Shown here in pieces: positions 20,740-30,157 of a stretch of DNA of 64,000 nucleotides. Source of the DNA: Photobacterium jeanii (lineage in GTDB: Bacteria > Pseudomonadota > Gammaproteobacteria > Enterobacterales > Vibrionaceae); the NCBI RefSeq assembly GCF_001650345.1, contig NZ_LVHF01000012.1:682001-746000 (forward strand), read 5' to 3'. A program made the translations under genes and the position numbers. The notes under the pieces were generated by a model. It saw only the letters and a program-made list of their open reading frames with translations, was not told where the DNA came from and made no database searches. Each line of letters starts with the position of its first letter. The first letter of the stretch is position 1.

Positions 20740-21778
20740 CGTAGAACAAATCATCCTTGGTCGGACGGGCTGCCACGCGTTCCGCTACGCGACCTAACAG
20801 CTCATGTTCTTGAATTTCATCGGGTTTGGCTGCTTGCTCTTGGCTATTAATTCCAAGTTTGGCAAACAACTGCATATCTTTGTCTTCACCTGGGTTCGGC
20901 GTCGTCAGCAACTTACAACCGTAGAACACAGAGTTCGCGCCTGCCATAAAGCACAATGCCTGCATTTGCTCATTCATGTCTTCACGCCCCGCCGACAAAC
21001 GCACCGCTGACTGCGGCATAATGATACGTGCCACCGCAATAATGCGCACAAAGTCAAATGGGTCGACATCATCAACATCTTCCAGCGGCGTACCTTTCAC
21101 TTTTACCAACATGTTGATCGGCACACTTTCAGGGTGAGTCGGCAAATTAGCCAGTTCCATTAAAAGACCCACACGGTCACGCGCACTTTCACCCATGCCG
21201 ATAATGCCACCAGAACAAATCTTCATTCCGGCATCACGCACATGGCTTAAAGTATCTAAACGGTCTTGATAAGTACGAGTAGTAATAATGCTGCCGTAAA
21301 ACTCAGGCGAGGTATCAAGGTTGTGGTTATAGTAATCCAAACCCGCACCTGCAAGCTCATTAGCTTGATCACTGCTGATCATACCAAGCGTCATACAGGT
21401 TTCTAACCCCATCTCTTTAACACCACGTACCATTTGCAATAAGTACGGCATGTCACGCTCTTTCGGGTTCTTCCATGCCGCGCCCATACAGAATCGCGTC
21501 GCACCTGAACTTTTCGCTTTCGTCGCCGCATCTAACACTTTTTCTACTTCAAGTAAGCGCTCGCGTTCAACATCAGTGCGGTAATGAGCACTTTGCGGAC
21601 AGTACTTACAGTCCTCGGGGCAAGCACCGGTTTTAATTGAGAGTAAGGTACTTACCTGTACTTTATTTGGCTCATGGTACTGACGATGCACAAGCTGTGC
21701 TTCAAATACCAAGTCCATAAATGGCTTATCAAATAAGGCTTGAACCTCTTCCGCCGTCCAATTGTGTCTTACTTCCAC
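20726..21778 (-). CDS. bioB: biotin synthase (radical SAM)
   Basis: This is a 350-residue protein. The radical-SAM cluster motif is CPEDCKYC with Cys53, Cys57 and Cys60. Further blocks are [31 protein letters not shown] and [10 protein letters not shown], all typical of BioB. It inserts sulfur into dethiobiotin using SAM and iron-sulfur clusters. It heads the minus-strand operon bioBFCD. Its promoter (TTGACA, spacing 16, TAGACT, read on minus) overlaps the BirA-type operator at 21963. Confidence 0.97.
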   Translation of the reverse strand: MEVRHNWTAEEVQALFDKPFMDLVFEAQLVHRQYHEPNKVQVSTLLSIKTGACPEDCKYCPQSAHYRTDVERERLLEVEKVLDAATKAKSSGATRFCMGAAWKNPKERDMPYLLQMVRGVKEMGLETCMTLGMISSDQANELAGAGLDYYNHNLDTSPEFYGSIITTRTYQDRLDTLSHVRDAGMKICSGGIIGMGESARDRVGLLMELANLPTHPESVPINMLVKVKGTPLEDVDDVDPFDFVRIIAVARIIMPQSAVRLSAGREDMNEQMQALCFMAGANSVFYGCKLLTTPNPGEDKDMQLFAKLGINSQEQAAKPDEIQEHELLGRVAERVAARPTKDDLFYDASL

Positions 21779-21941
21779 GTGTCTAACCCCTTTGTTTGGC
21801 AGGTACTGCTTTCACGCTTACCTGCACAATCGACATGCTTAACTGCTTCTTATTCTTTATGAAACCAATAACTTAATTGTTACCTCAACAGATGAGTCAA
21901 TTCAGTTATTTGAATAATTTTGCTCACTGTAATGCTTGGCT

Positions 21942-21969
21942 AGTCTACGTTGACTTAGTAAACTGTCAA
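21942..21969 (-). promoter_or_regulatory. bioB promoter
   Basis: Read on the minus strand, -35 TTGACA (complement of 21964-21969) and -10 TAGACT (complement of 21942-21947) are 16 bases apart. The -35 box lies inside the BirA operator. Confidence 0.55.
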
Positions 21970-21995
21970 CCAACAACAAACACCAAGGTTTACAT
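21963..21995. promoter_or_regulatory. BirA-type biotin operator
   Basis: CTGTCAACC (21963-21971) and GGTTTACAT (21987-21995) are separated by 15 bases. The known BirA consensus is TTGTAAACC-N15/16-GGTTTACAA, so the right arm matches 8 of 9 and the left arm 7 of 9. It sits between divergent bioB and bioA, as in E. coli. BirA with biotinoyl-AMP would block both promoters. A possible bioA promoter TTGGCT-N17-TAAACT lies at 21936-21964. Confidence 0.75.
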
Positions 21996-21997
21996 CT

Positions 21998-23287
21998 GTG
22001 CAAAAATTAAACAATAAAATTAATTTAGAATTTGATCAACAGCACATCTGGCATCCCTACACGTCGACACTTAACCCACTGCCTTGCTATCCGGTATCCC
22101 GTGCCAATGGTGTATACCTTGAGTTAGAAGATGGCACGCAATTGATCGATGGAATGTCTTCATGGTGGTCAACGATCCATGGTTACAACCACCCAGTGCT
22201 AACCCAAGCCGCGAAAGATCAATTAGATCAAATGTCTCATGTCATGTTCGGAGGCATTACCCACCAACCTGCTGTTGAGCTTTGTAAGAAGTTAGTCGAG
22301 ATGACACCAGCGCCACTTGAGCACGTTTTCTTGGCTGATTCAGGTTCAGTAGCGGTAGAAGTCGCGTTAAAGATGGCACTTCAGTATTGGCATACCAAGC
22401 AGCAGCACCGCCCGAAATTTTTAACCGTGCGCCACGGTTATCACGGTGACACTTTTGCAGCGATGTCAGTCACTGATCCTGATAATTCGATGCATAGCCT
22501 CTACAAAGGCTTCCTACCTGAGCATATCTTTGCCAATTCACCAGAATGCGGATTTTTTGATGAATGGCGAGAAGATGATTTCGAGGATTTCCGCCAACAA
22601 TTTATAGAGAACCAAACCTCGCTTGCCGCTGTGATCATTGAACCTATCGTGCAAGGTGCCGGTGGGATGCGCTTGTATCACCCTACTTTCCTCAAGCGTG
22701 TTCGTGAACTCTGTGATGAATTTGGCGTCCTGTTAATTGCCGATGAAATTGCGACTGGATTTGGTCGCACAGGCAAACTGTTTGCTTGTGAACATGCGCA
22801 AATTAGCCCAGATATTATGTGTGTAGGTAAAGCGCTAACAGGTGGTTATATGACACTGTCAGCAACCCTAGCAACCAAGCATGTCGCTGATACTGTATGT
22901 GGTGGTGAAGCCGGCTGTTTTATGCACGGTCCTACTTTTATGGGTAATCCATTAGCTTGTGCTGTCGCCAATGCCAGCTTAGGGCTATTGCAACAGGGTG
23001 ATTGGCAATCACAAGTAGCGGCAATTGAAGAACAACTTGCTGTTGAACTTAGCGATATCGGTCATTTAGAGAATGTAAAAGATGTGCGTTGGCTTGGCGC
23101 CATTGGTGTTGTCGAGCTACATCAACCTGTTGAAATGGCAAGTATTCAAAAAGCATTTGTTGAGGCTGGGGTATGGGTACGTCCTTTCGGGCGCTTGGTT
23201 TACATCATGCCGCCATTTATCATTCAACCCAATGAGTTAACGAAACTGACATCAGCGATTTATCAAGTTTTAGACCAATCAAGGTAA
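21998..23287 (+). CDS. bioA: adenosylmethionine-8-amino-7-oxononanoate aminotransferase
   Basis: This is a 429-residue class III aminotransferase. DQQHIWHPYTS at residues 14-24 is the BioA start block, then MSSWWSTIHGYNHP, DSGSVAVEVALKMALQYW, LIADEIATGFGRTGKLF and GKALTGGYMTLSATL with the PLP lysine. It makes diaminopelargonate with SAM as amino donor. The only start that keeps the family N-terminus is the GTG at 21998, which lies three bases after the BirA operator, so the leader must be very short. No terminator hairpin is obvious behind it. Confidence 0.95.
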   Translation: MQKLNNKINLEFDQQHIWHPYTSTLNPLPCYPVSRANGVYLELEDGTQLIDGMSSWWSTIHGYNHPVLTQAAKDQLDQMSHVMFGGITHQPAVELCKKLVEMTPAPLEHVFLADSGSVAVEVALKMALQYWHTKQQHRPKFLTVRHGYHGDTFAAMSVTDPDNSMHSLYKGFLPEHIFANSPECGFFDEWREDDFEDFRQQFIENQTSLAAVIIEPIVQGAGGMRLYHPTFLKRVRELCDEFGVLLIADEIATGFGRTGKLFACEHAQISPDIMCVGKALTGGYMTLSATLATKHVADTVCGGEAGCFMHGPTFMGNPLACAVANASLGLLQQGDWQSQVAAIEEQLAVELSDIGHLENVKDVRWLGAIGVVELHQPVEMASIQKAFVEAGVWVRPFGRLVYIMPPFIIQPNELTKLTSAIYQVLDQSR

Positions 23288-23637
23288 TTCCTCAATCATC
23301 CTAACTGGTTAAAACCAACAGCAGAATTCCCCTTTTATCGAAAAGCAGACAGATTCCAATATTTGTCTGCTTATACTAAACACTGATCAACTGATAATAA
23401 TAATTCGTACCAATATACGAAGGATGCAACCTCTCCTCTATATATAGTGGAAAGGCAGCATTGATAACTGGCCTTCTCCTACATCGCACAGGCAGGTGCA
23501 TATAACAATAACGAGGCCACATCGAGTTTGTGCTCTTACTTAGCTAACACAAAGAAGAGGCAAACATCAGGGTTATCAGGATTGACGCCGCCCAAAGAAT
23601 TGCGGTGCAATCCAACGTCAGTATAAGGGTTATAATC
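23288..23637. other. intergenic region upstream of the LON-domain gene
   Basis: This 350-base gap has one strong element, a hairpin at 23579-23613 (separate entry), and a CTATATATAG palindrome near 23437. I see no terminator for bioA and no other gene. Confidence 0.5.
23579..23613 (+). promoter_or_regulatory. leader hairpin of the LON-domain gene
   Basis: GGATTG pairs with CAATCC and CGCCGC with GCGGTG (one G-U), giving 12 pairs with a single bulged A and a 10-base loop. It ends 24 bases before the ATG at 23638 and has no U run, so a translational or stability role is more likely than termination. Confidence 0.5.
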
Positions 23638-24201
23638 ATGCAGTTACCCCTATTCCCCCTCAATCTCTACCTCCTGCCAGGTGGGATCAGTAAGCTACGG
23701 ATCTTTGAGCCGAGGTACGTTCGACTCGTCAAACTCGCTATGGCATCCGATGATGGCTTTGGCTTGTGTATGGAAGTGAATGACAACATCTGCCACTTTG
23801 GTACACGCGTGATCATCACAGACTTTGATCAAATGCCCGATGGCTTCCTTGGGATCACCATTCGCGCAATGGACAAATTCGTGATCAATCATCAATGGCA
23901 AGAAGAAGACGGCTTACGCTTTGCGCAAACCAGCGTACTACCCAACTGGACACCGACAGAAATAAAATATATCGACCGTGACTTGTCGCAAGGGCTACAA
24001 ATGCTGTTCGATGAATACCCAGAGCATGCGGCGTATTATCCGCAGCCAGACTTTGAAGATATGGCGTGGGTATGTCAGCGTTGGTTAGAAATCTTGCCGC
24101 TTGGCACAGAGCAAAAACAATGGTTTATGAGTCGTAACGATCACAGAGCCGCGTTGTCATTTCTTCACTCAATTATCGATGAAGAATTGAAAGACAAATG
24201 A
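23638..24201 (+). CDS. LON substrate-binding-domain protein
   Basis: This 187-residue protein starts at the ATG at 23638 (MQLPLFPLNLYLLPGG); a GTG start 33 bases upstream is unlikely. The stretch to about residue 110 matches the N-terminal substrate-binding domain of Lon protease: FPLNLYLLPGG, LRIFEPRYVRLVKLAM, FGTRVIITDFDQMPDG and GITIRAMDKF. The ATPase and protease domains are absent. Stand-alone LAN-domain proteins are widespread and of unknown role. Its stop overlaps the possible promoter of the sigma factor gene. Confidence 0.82.
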   Translation: MQLPLFPLNLYLLPGGISKLRIFEPRYVRLVKLAMASDDGFGLCMEVNDNICHFGTRVIITDFDQMPDGFLGITIRAMDKFVINHQWQEEDGLRFAQTSVLPNWTPTEIKYIDRDLSQGLQMLFDEYPEHAAYYPQPDFEDMAWVCQRWLEILPLGTEQKQWFMSRNDHRAALSFLHSIIDEELKDK

Positions 24202-24226
24202 TCTAAACACCAAACTCATACGTAGA
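24199..24226 (+). promoter_or_regulatory. possible ECF-type promoter of the sigma/chrR operon
   Basis: TGATCT (24199-24204) and CGTAGA (24221-24226) are 16 bases apart. This resembles the TGATC-type -35 element known for the RpoE/ChrR group, which controls its own operon. The -10 match is weak. Confidence 0.4.
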
Positions 24227-24277
24227 TCTCAATATATGTTCGTGGATGTGTCTGTTAACAGAGGCATTATTGAGATT

Positions 24278-24910
24278 ATGCCATATACAAATTACTATCA
24301 TACTCAAGTAAAACAACCTCAACCTCGGGCCGAGGCTTCAATGGATGAATTGAGTATTGAGCAGCAAAAAGCGCTGCTCACTAGAATTGCGGAACATCGT
24401 GATAAATCCGCCTTTGCAACTATCTTTTCTTACTTTAGCCCTAAGATCCGTGTTTACGGGTTGAAGTATCTCAAGCAAGAAGCCATTGCGATGGAACTGG
24501 TGCAAGAGACAATGATGAAGGTATGGCGCAAAGCCCACATGTTCGATGGCAGCAAGGGCGCTGCATCAACATGGATCTACACTATTATGCGGAATCTCTG
24601 TTTTGACATACTGCGTAAGCAGCAATCAAACAGAGAAGATAACTATAGCGATGACCTTTGGCCCATTTTTGAAGATCGACTCGCAAGTGAGTCGAATGAA
24701 CAAGCCGATGCCACACTCAGCGATGAGTTACTTATTTACATTGAAACCCTACCGGCAGCGCAGCAAATTGTCGTGAAAGAGATTTATCTCAATCAACGTT
24801 CCCATCAAGAAGTCGCCGACCAACTCGGTGTTCCTGTGGGCACGGTGAAATCACGATTACGGCTTGGGCTACAAAAATTACGAGGGCAATTGGAGGATAA
24901 CGATGATTAA
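24278..24910 (+). CDS. ECF sigma factor of the RpoE/ChrR group
   Basis: This 210-residue protein starts at MPYTNYYHTQ; ATG at 24236 and ATG at 24341 (with GAGG five bases before it) are other possible starts. Region 2 contains FATIFSYFSPKIRVYGLKYL, ELVQETMMKVWRKAHMFD and STWIYTIMRNLCFDILRK; region 4 contains IETLPAAQQIVVKEIYLNQ then HQEVADQLGVPVGTVKSRL. Paired with ChrR it should respond to singlet oxygen or related oxidants, as described in Rhodobacter sphaeroides. Its stop overlaps the chrR start by 8 bases. Confidence 0.9.
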   Translation: MPYTNYYHTQVKQPQPRAEASMDELSIEQQKALLTRIAEHRDKSAFATIFSYFSPKIRVYGLKYLKQEAIAMELVQETMMKVWRKAHMFDGSKGAASTWIYTIMRNLCFDILRKQQSNREDNYSDDLWPIFEDRLASESNEQADATLSDELLIYIETLPAAQQIVVKEIYLNQRSHQEVADQLGVPVGTVKSRLRLGLQKLRGQLEDNDD

Positions 24911-25586
24911 ACATCACCCACACGCAACCTTGTTGCAAGACTATGTAGAAGGAAAGCTTCCGTTATCGTTGTCGATTGCTGTTTCTGCTCACATTGAACT
25001 GTGTCCACACTGTCAGCAACAAGCAGATACGCTCACAGAACAAGTCGCGATGCGCTCTTGGCGTGAGTCCGTGACCCTCACTGAACCCGAAGTGACAGAG
25101 GATTTTGCTCTGCAAGCTAACTTCGATGCCATGTTCAGTGACATTGTTGAAAATGAACCTGTTGATGAAAAGCCTGAGCCAATCATCACGACTAGCTATG
25201 TAGAATGCAAAGGGACAAGTTACCCACTGCCACGCGCTTTACGTCGTTTTAATGAGTTGAGCTGGCACGGCATTGGGAAAATTACTCGCGCTCGTTTACC
25301 ACTTGAAGAAAACGAAGTTCGTGCCAGTTTGCTACATATTGATAAGCAAGGTGCGATTCCCGCGCACACCCACAAAGGTTACGAGTTAACTTTATTGCTT
25401 GCTGGTGAGTTCAGTGATGAAAATGGTAAATACCAAGCGGGCGATTTTATTTGGCTTGATGCTTCTAACCATCACACGCCATCGACTAAAGAGGGGTGCT
25501 TGTGTTATACCGTGTCGAATGCACCATTGCACTTCACCCAAGGTATGAGTCAGTTACTCAACGGCATTGGTAATGTCATTTACTAG
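24903..25586 (+). CDS. chrR: zinc-binding anti-sigma factor, ChrR family
   Basis: This is a 227-residue protein. The anti-sigma domain has ligands in the ChrR pattern: His5, His30, Cys34 and Cys37 (AHIELCPHC), one position off the R. sphaeroides numbering. The C-terminal cupin (about residues 130-215) has HTH at 155-157, Glu161 and His190/191, matching its second metal site. ChrR holds the sigma factor inactive until singlet oxygen is sensed. Start and coupling: the ATG lies inside the last codons of the sigma gene, after GGAGG. A terminator follows at 25617. Confidence 0.92.
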   Translation: MIKHHPHATLLQDYVEGKLPLSLSIAVSAHIELCPHCQQQADTLTEQVAMRSWRESVTLTEPEVTEDFALQANFDAMFSDIVENEPVDEKPEPIITTSYVECKGTSYPLPRALRRFNELSWHGIGKITRARLPLEENEVRASLLHIDKQGAIPAHTHKGYELTLLLAGEFSDENGKYQAGDFIWLDASNHHTPSTKEGCLCYTVSNAPLHFTQGMSQLLNGIGNVIY

Positions 25587-25616
25587 CCGCTTGCAAATCA
25601 AGCCTTAACACACTTC

Positions 25617-25646
25617 AAAGCCGAGCCTAGTGCTCGGCTTTGTTTT
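25617..25646 (+). terminator. terminator after chrR
   Basis: Perfect 10-bp arms AAAGCCGAGC (25617-25626) and GCTCGGCTTT (25632-25641) are followed by GTTTT. Confidence 0.85.
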
Positions 25647-26231
25647 ATTCCAAGAAACAATCACATCATTTCAATGTACAAAGTGAAGCAGATACGAAAG
25701 GCAAAATGTAATCATTACACTTCACCTTTTATCTCAAAATCTCACCACATTCGCCGACTCCCAGCAATAAAAGATGCTTTTCGCTTGTAATTAAATAACC
25801 AAAAACCTCTAAAAACCGACAAAATGTAGTTTTATTACAACACTACTTAGTTTCATTCCGTGGATGAATATTCCATTGCCGCTTCTGAAGCGCTAATCAC
25901 ACACAAAATGTACTGATTCATTGGTGCAATCAGGCAAAATGATTGTTTCCATTTATACCCCAATAGAAGACATGCAGATTACAGCACTTAATTATAAGTC
26001 ATTGTTTTTTATTGACTTGAACGTCAAATCTTAATTTAACATCTCAATATCCATCACAGATTGATGATTTGTCTGACGAAATCGAGACACAAAAAGCATA
26101 GCGAACTGAATATTCATACTTACAATATTCTTCCCACGACGTCGTACAAACCTCAAATTTTAAGAAACTTACAACACAATAATTACAGAAGTTAATACAA
26201 CGACTACCCGGTGCAAACACAACACCCGGCA
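25647..26231. other. long regulatory gap upstream of the lactate operon
   Basis: These 585 bases hold no convincing gene. CAAAATGTA occurs three times on the plus strand (25702-25710, 25820-25828, 25904-25912). The first two run into the symmetric elements TGTAATCATTACA (25707-25719, perfect around a central C) and TGTAGTTTTATTACA (25825-25839). They may be operators of the lactate permease gene. Confidence 0.5.
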
Positions 26232-27845
26232 ATGGATAGTCACGATAGAGTGGATTTCAGCATGTTAAACCTTGTGATTTCAGTAGTCCCTATTTTGCTA
26301 CTGATTTGGATGATGACAAAAAAGAATGCGTTACCATCGCATATCGCACTGCCAGTAACGGCAGCCATCATCGGTGCCCTACAACTATTTTACTTTGGTT
26401 CAGATCTCACTAACCTCAGCGCTAACATTATCGCTGGTATGTTGTCTGCCATTACCCCAATTTCGATCATTGCGGGCGCCATCTTACTTAACCGTACTAT
26501 TGCGTTATCAGGCGCAGAAGATGTTATTCGCCAATGGTTAGAAACCATTAGCCGTAACCAAGTGGCACAGCTAATGATCATCGGTTGGGCGTTTGCTTTC
26601 ATGATTGAAGGTGCATCTGGCTTTGGTACGCCAGCAGCGATTGCAGCTCCAATTTTGGTTGGCTTAGGGTTTAACCCGCTGAAAGTTGCGATGCTTGCTT
26701 TGGTAATGAACTCAGTACCGGTTTCTTTTGGTGCTGTAGGTACACCAACATGGTTTGGTTTCGGCAATCTAGGTCTTACCGATGGTGACCTATTAACAAC
26801 AGGCCGTAACTCTGCATTCATGCATGCTATTGCAGCCTTTGTGATCCCTGTTCTGGCCCTACGCTTTGTAGTGTCATGGCAGCAAATCCGCCGTAACATG
26901 CTGTTCATCCAACTGAGTATCCTTGCTTGTACTATCCCTTACATCCTGTTTGCGCAGTGGAACTATGAGTTCCCATCACTGATCGGTGGTGCAATCGGTA
27001 TGGCTGTATCTATCTTACTTGCACGCTTCAAAGTGGGCTTGGAAGAACCAGAAACAACAGCCGACCACGCAGTCAGCCACATCCCATTTGGTCAAGTGGT
27101 GAAAGCGATGAGTCCTACCCTAATGCTGATTGCGATTCTAATCGTCACGCGTATTCAGCAGCTGGGTATTAAAGGCATGCTGAATGATGCGACACCGCTA
27201 TTCAACCTAAACTTAGGTTTCCTAGGTGACCTGTCTGTCAGCCAAGCGTTAATCATCAAGCTGAGCAACATTCTGGGTACTGAAACGGCTTGGGCATACA
27301 AAACACTTTATGTACCAGCACTGATCCCATTCTTCTTGGTAGTTCTGATTTCTATCCCAGTATTCAAGCTGCCAAAAACGACTGTTAAACGCGTATTTAG
27401 CGAAACAGCTAACCGTATCAAGATGCCGTTTGTCGCTCTTGTTGGTGCACTCATCATGGTGAAATTCATGATGATGGGCGGTGAGAACTCACCAATCATG
27501 ACAACAGGCCGTGCTTTCTCAGATTTGATGGGCACCAACTGGCAGTTCTTTGCATCATACTTAGGAGCACTAGGTGCGTTCTTCTCAGGCTCTGCAACGG
27601 TATCGAACCTGACATTTGGCGGTATTCAACAAACAATTGCACACACTGTAGGTTTACCTGAGACAACCATCCTTGCCCTACAATCTGTAGGTGGCTCTAT
27701 GGGTAACATGGTGTGTATCAATAACATTATTGCAGTATCAACCATCCTAGGTATTGCAAATAAAGAAGGTTACATCATCAAGCGTACCGTTGTTCCAATG
27801 GTGCTTTATGGTGCAATCGTTGCTGTAGTTAGCCTGTTTATTTAA
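26232..27845 (+). CDS. lldP: L-lactate permease
   Basis: This is a LctP-family membrane protein, 537 residues from the ATG at 26232; a GTG at 26211 and an ATG at 26262 are possible alternatives. It has about twelve hydrophobic helices. Family blocks seen are WAFAFMIEGASGFGTPAAI (near residue 110), VPVSFGAVGTPTWFGFG, FFSGSATVSNLTFGGIQQ and GGSMGNMVCINNIIAVSTI near the C-terminus. It imports L-lactate (and glycolate) with protons. It is followed by lutABC after a 156-base gap with three hairpins, so the four genes form one lactate-use unit. Confidence 0.92.
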   Translation: MDSHDRVDFSMLNLVISVVPILLLIWMMTKKNALPSHIALPVTAAIIGALQLFYFGSDLTNLSANIIAGMLSAITPISIIAGAILLNRTIALSGAEDVIRQWLETISRNQVAQLMIIGWAFAFMIEGASGFGTPAAIAAPILVGLGFNPLKVAMLALVMNSVPVSFGAVGTPTWFGFGNLGLTDGDLLTTGRNSAFMHAIAAFVIPVLALRFVVSWQQIRRNMLFIQLSILACTIPYILFAQWNYEFPSLIGGAIGMAVSILLARFKVGLEEPETTADHAVSHIPFGQVVKAMSPTLMLIAILIVTRIQQLGIKGMLNDATPLFNLNLGFLGDLSVSQALIIKLSNILGTETAWAYKTLYVPALIPFFLVVLISIPVFKLPKTTVKRVFSETANRIKMPFVALVGALIMVKFMMMGGENSPIMTTGRAFSDLMGTNWQFFASYLGALGAFFSGSATVSNLTFGGIQQTIAHTVGLPETTILALQSVGGSMGNMVCINNIIAVSTILGIANKEGYIIKRTVVPMVLYGAIVAVVSLFI

Positions 27846-27884
27846 GGCGTTACAGCAACACGGGATGATTAGGAACCACCCCGA

Positions 27885-27988
27885 ACACAACTTGTTGTGT
27901 ATTAAGAAATCGGCCTCGCAAGAGGCCGTACTTAAACAAAAGAAAACGGCCACCATAGGCTGTAATAACACAGACAGCAAAGCTGTCT
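27885..27988 (+). repeat. three hairpins in the lldP-lutA gap
   Basis: ACACAAC/GTTGTGT (27885-27900), CGGCCTC/GAGGCCG with a GCAA tetraloop (27911-27928) and AGACAGC/GCTGTCT (27972-27988) follow one another. None has a U run. They may set relative mRNA stability of the permease and enzyme genes. Confidence 0.6.
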
Positions 27989-28001
27989 ACTGGAGCAATA
28001 T

Positions 28002-28721
28002 ATGAAGGTAAACTTTTTTGTCACCTGTCTTTGCGACACCGTGAAATCGGAAGTGGCTAAAAAAACGGTCATGCTACTGGAGCAGCTTGGCTGTGAAATT
28101 ATTTTTCCAGAGCAACAGGGGTGCTGTGGCCAGCCTTCGCTGAATAGCGGCTATATCGAACAAAGCAAGCCTGCAATGAAAAGCCTTATTCGTGCTTTCG
28201 AGTGTAACGATCTTCCTATCGTGACACCTGCTGGCTCATGTGCTGCATCTATCAAGCGCTACCCAGAATACCTAGCCGATGAGCCAGAGTGGGCTGAGCG
28301 TGCACAAAAAGTATCAGACCGTCTATTTGAACTGACTCAGTTTATTGTTAACACCCTTGGGGTTCAAAACGTCGGTGCACGTCTTGAAGGCCGCGCGGTA
28401 TACCACCCTTCTTGTAGTCTTATTCGTAAACTCAATGTTCGTGAAGAGCCACTGAAGCTGCTTGAGAACGTTGAAGGTCTAGAAATGCTGCCTATCGAAA
28501 ACCAAGAAACCTGCTGTGGTTTCGGCGGTACTTTCTCAGTAAAAATGGCTGAAATCTCAGGCGAGATGGTGAAAGAAAAAGTTCACCACATTTCAGCAGT
28601 AGAACCTGATTACCTCATTGGTGCTGACATCAGTTGTTTGATGAACATTGGTGGTCGTATCAATCGTGAAGGTAAGCCAGTTAAAGTTATGCACATTGTC
28701 GATGTGCTGATGAGCCGCTAA
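28002..28721 (+). CDS. lutA: lactate utilization protein A (Fe-S subunit)
   Basis: This 239-residue protein has two CCG-domain modules typical of LutA/Ykg[14 protein letters not shown] with [11 protein letters not shown], and [19 protein letters not shown] with [14 protein letters not shown] and a final [11 protein letters not shown]. The cysteines bind an iron-sulfur cluster. With LutB and LutC it oxidises L-lactate to pyruvate at the membrane. GGAG lies eight bases before the start. It is followed by lutB after 11 bases. Confidence 0.93.
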   Translation: MKVNFFVTCLCDTVKSEVAKKTVMLLEQLGCEIIFPEQQGCCGQPSLNSGYIEQSKPAMKSLIRAFECNDLPIVTPAGSCAASIKRYPEYLADEPEWAERAQKVSDRLFELTQFIVNTLGVQNVGARLEGRAVYHPSCSLIRKLNVREEPLKLLENVEGLEMLPIENQETCCGFGGTFSVKMAEISGEMVKEKVHHISAVEPDYLIGADISCLMNIGGRINREGKPVKVMHIVDVLMSR

Positions 28722-28732
28722 GGAGATCACCC

Positions 28733-30142
28733 ATGTCGATGAAAACAAGCGATCAGAATTTTAAAGACCGCATTAAAGTCCAAATGAAAGACGACTTTAT
28801 GCGTGAGTCGGTAGCCAATGCCCAAACCCGTATGTTCACTAACCGCCAAAAAGCGGCGGATAAGCTGGGCAACTGGGAGCAATGGCGTGAGATGGGCATG
28901 GATATTCGTAACCATGTTCTAGAAAACTTGGATTACTACCTCCACCAGCTAAGCGAAAGCGTTGAGAAAAATGGTGGTCAGGTATTCTTCGCACGTACAG
29001 CTGACGAAGCGACAGCTTACGTTGAAAGCATCATCAAAGCGAAGGACGCCAAGAAAGTCGTTAAATCTAAATCTATGGTGACAGAGGAAATCAACCTTAA
29101 CCATGTGATTGAGCGTAACGATTGTGAAGTGGTTGAAACTGACCTTGGTGAGTACATTCTACAAGTCGATGACTGTGATCCACCGTCACACATCGTAGTA
29201 CCCGCACTACATAAAAACCGTTACCAGATCCGCGATATCTTCAAAGATAAAATCGGTTACGAGGGCTCTGAAGATCCAGAAGAGCTGACTCGCTATGTGC
29301 GTGACTACATTCGTCACGACTTCCTAGAAGCAGATATCGGTATCACTGGCTGTAACTTCGCCGTTGCTGAGTCTGGCACTGTTACTTTGGTGACAAACGA
29401 AGGTAACGCCCGTCTTGCGACTAGCCTGCCAAAAACACACATTGCCGTAATGGGGATGGAACGTATTGTTCCAACCTTTGAAGAGCTCGACATTGTGATC
29501 AGCTTGCTATGTCGTAGTGCGGTTGGTCTGCCATTAACAGGCTATGTAACAGCACTAACAGGCCCGCGTGAAGATGGTCAGACGGATGGCCCAGAAGAAT
29601 TCCATTTAGTGATCGTGGATAACGGTCGCTCAGATATCTTAGGTTCAGAGTTCCGCGACATCCTACGTTGTGTACGCTGTGCGGCATGTGTAAACACCTG
29701 CCCTGCTTACCGTCACATTGGTGGTCAATCTTACGGTTCAATCTACTCAGGTCCTATCGGTGCCGTACTGTCACCACTGCTAGGTGGTTACGACGATTTC
29801 AAAGACCTACCGTACGCATGTAGCTTATGTCGTGCTTGTCACGATGTTTGTCCAGTGAAGATCCCACTGTCTGATTTGCTGCTTAAGCATCGTCAGAAAA
29901 TGGGCGAACAGAAAATCACTCCAACAGGCGAACGTGCTTCTGTTGGCGTATTTAACTTTATCAATGCCCGTCCACTACTTTGGGATACCACAGTGAAAGT
30001 GGGTGCCACTATGGCAAGCGGTCTGATCCGCAACGGCAAACTTCCTGTAAACCTTGGTGCTATCGGCGAATGGACTGAAGCCCGCGATTTACCAAACCCA
30101 GACGGACAATCGTTCCGTAGCTGGTTTAAAAACCGCAAGTAA
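28733..30142 (+). CDS. lutB: lactate utilization protein B (Fe-S, ferredoxin-like)
   Basis: This is a 469-residue protein. The N-terminal LUD domain includes [18 protein letters not shown] and [19 protein letters not shown]. Two 4Fe-4S motifs follow: [19 protein letters not shown] near residue 320, and [17 protein letters not shown] near 365. The C-terminus [18 protein letters not shown] is typical of LutB/YkgF. It carries electrons from lactate oxidation towards the quinone pool. AAGGAG stands before the start; lutC follows within 16 bases. Confidence 0.94.
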   Translation: MSMKTSDQNFKDRIKVQMKDDFMRESVANAQTRMFTNRQKAADKLGNWEQWREMGMDIRNHVLENLDYYLHQLSESVEKNGGQVFFARTADEATAYVESIIKAKDAKKVVKSKSMVTEEINLNHVIERNDCEVVETDLGEYILQVDDCDPPSHIVVPALHKNRYQIRDIFKDKIGYEGSEDPEELTRYVRDYIRHDFLEADIGITGCNFAVAESGTVTLVTNEGNARLATSLPKTHIAVMGMERIVPTFEELDIVISLLCRSAVGLPLTGYVTALTGPREDGQTDGPEEFHLVIVDNGRSDILGSEFRDILRCVRCAACVNTCPAYRHIGGQSYGSIYSGPIGAVLSPLLGGYDDFKDLPYACSLCRACHDVCPVKIPLSDLLLKHRQKMGEQKITPTGERASVGVFNFINARPLLWDTTVKVGATMASGLIRNGKLPVNLGAIGEWTEARDLPNPDGQSFRSWFKNRK

Positions 30143-30157
30143 CGAGGAATGGCAATC

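Noticed and set aside
21956..21995. BirA site using TAGTAAACT as left arm
   Set aside because: The spacing to GGTTTACAT would be 22 bases; the arm at 21963 gives the accepted 15.
25914..25935. LldR/FadR-type operator (TTGGT-N3-ACCAA)
   Set aside because: Only one half (TTGGT) is present; the second half does not match.
26044..26232. 62-residue frame on the minus strand upstream of lldP
   Set aside because: Composition is random, it lies in a regulatory gap and has no supporting signals.
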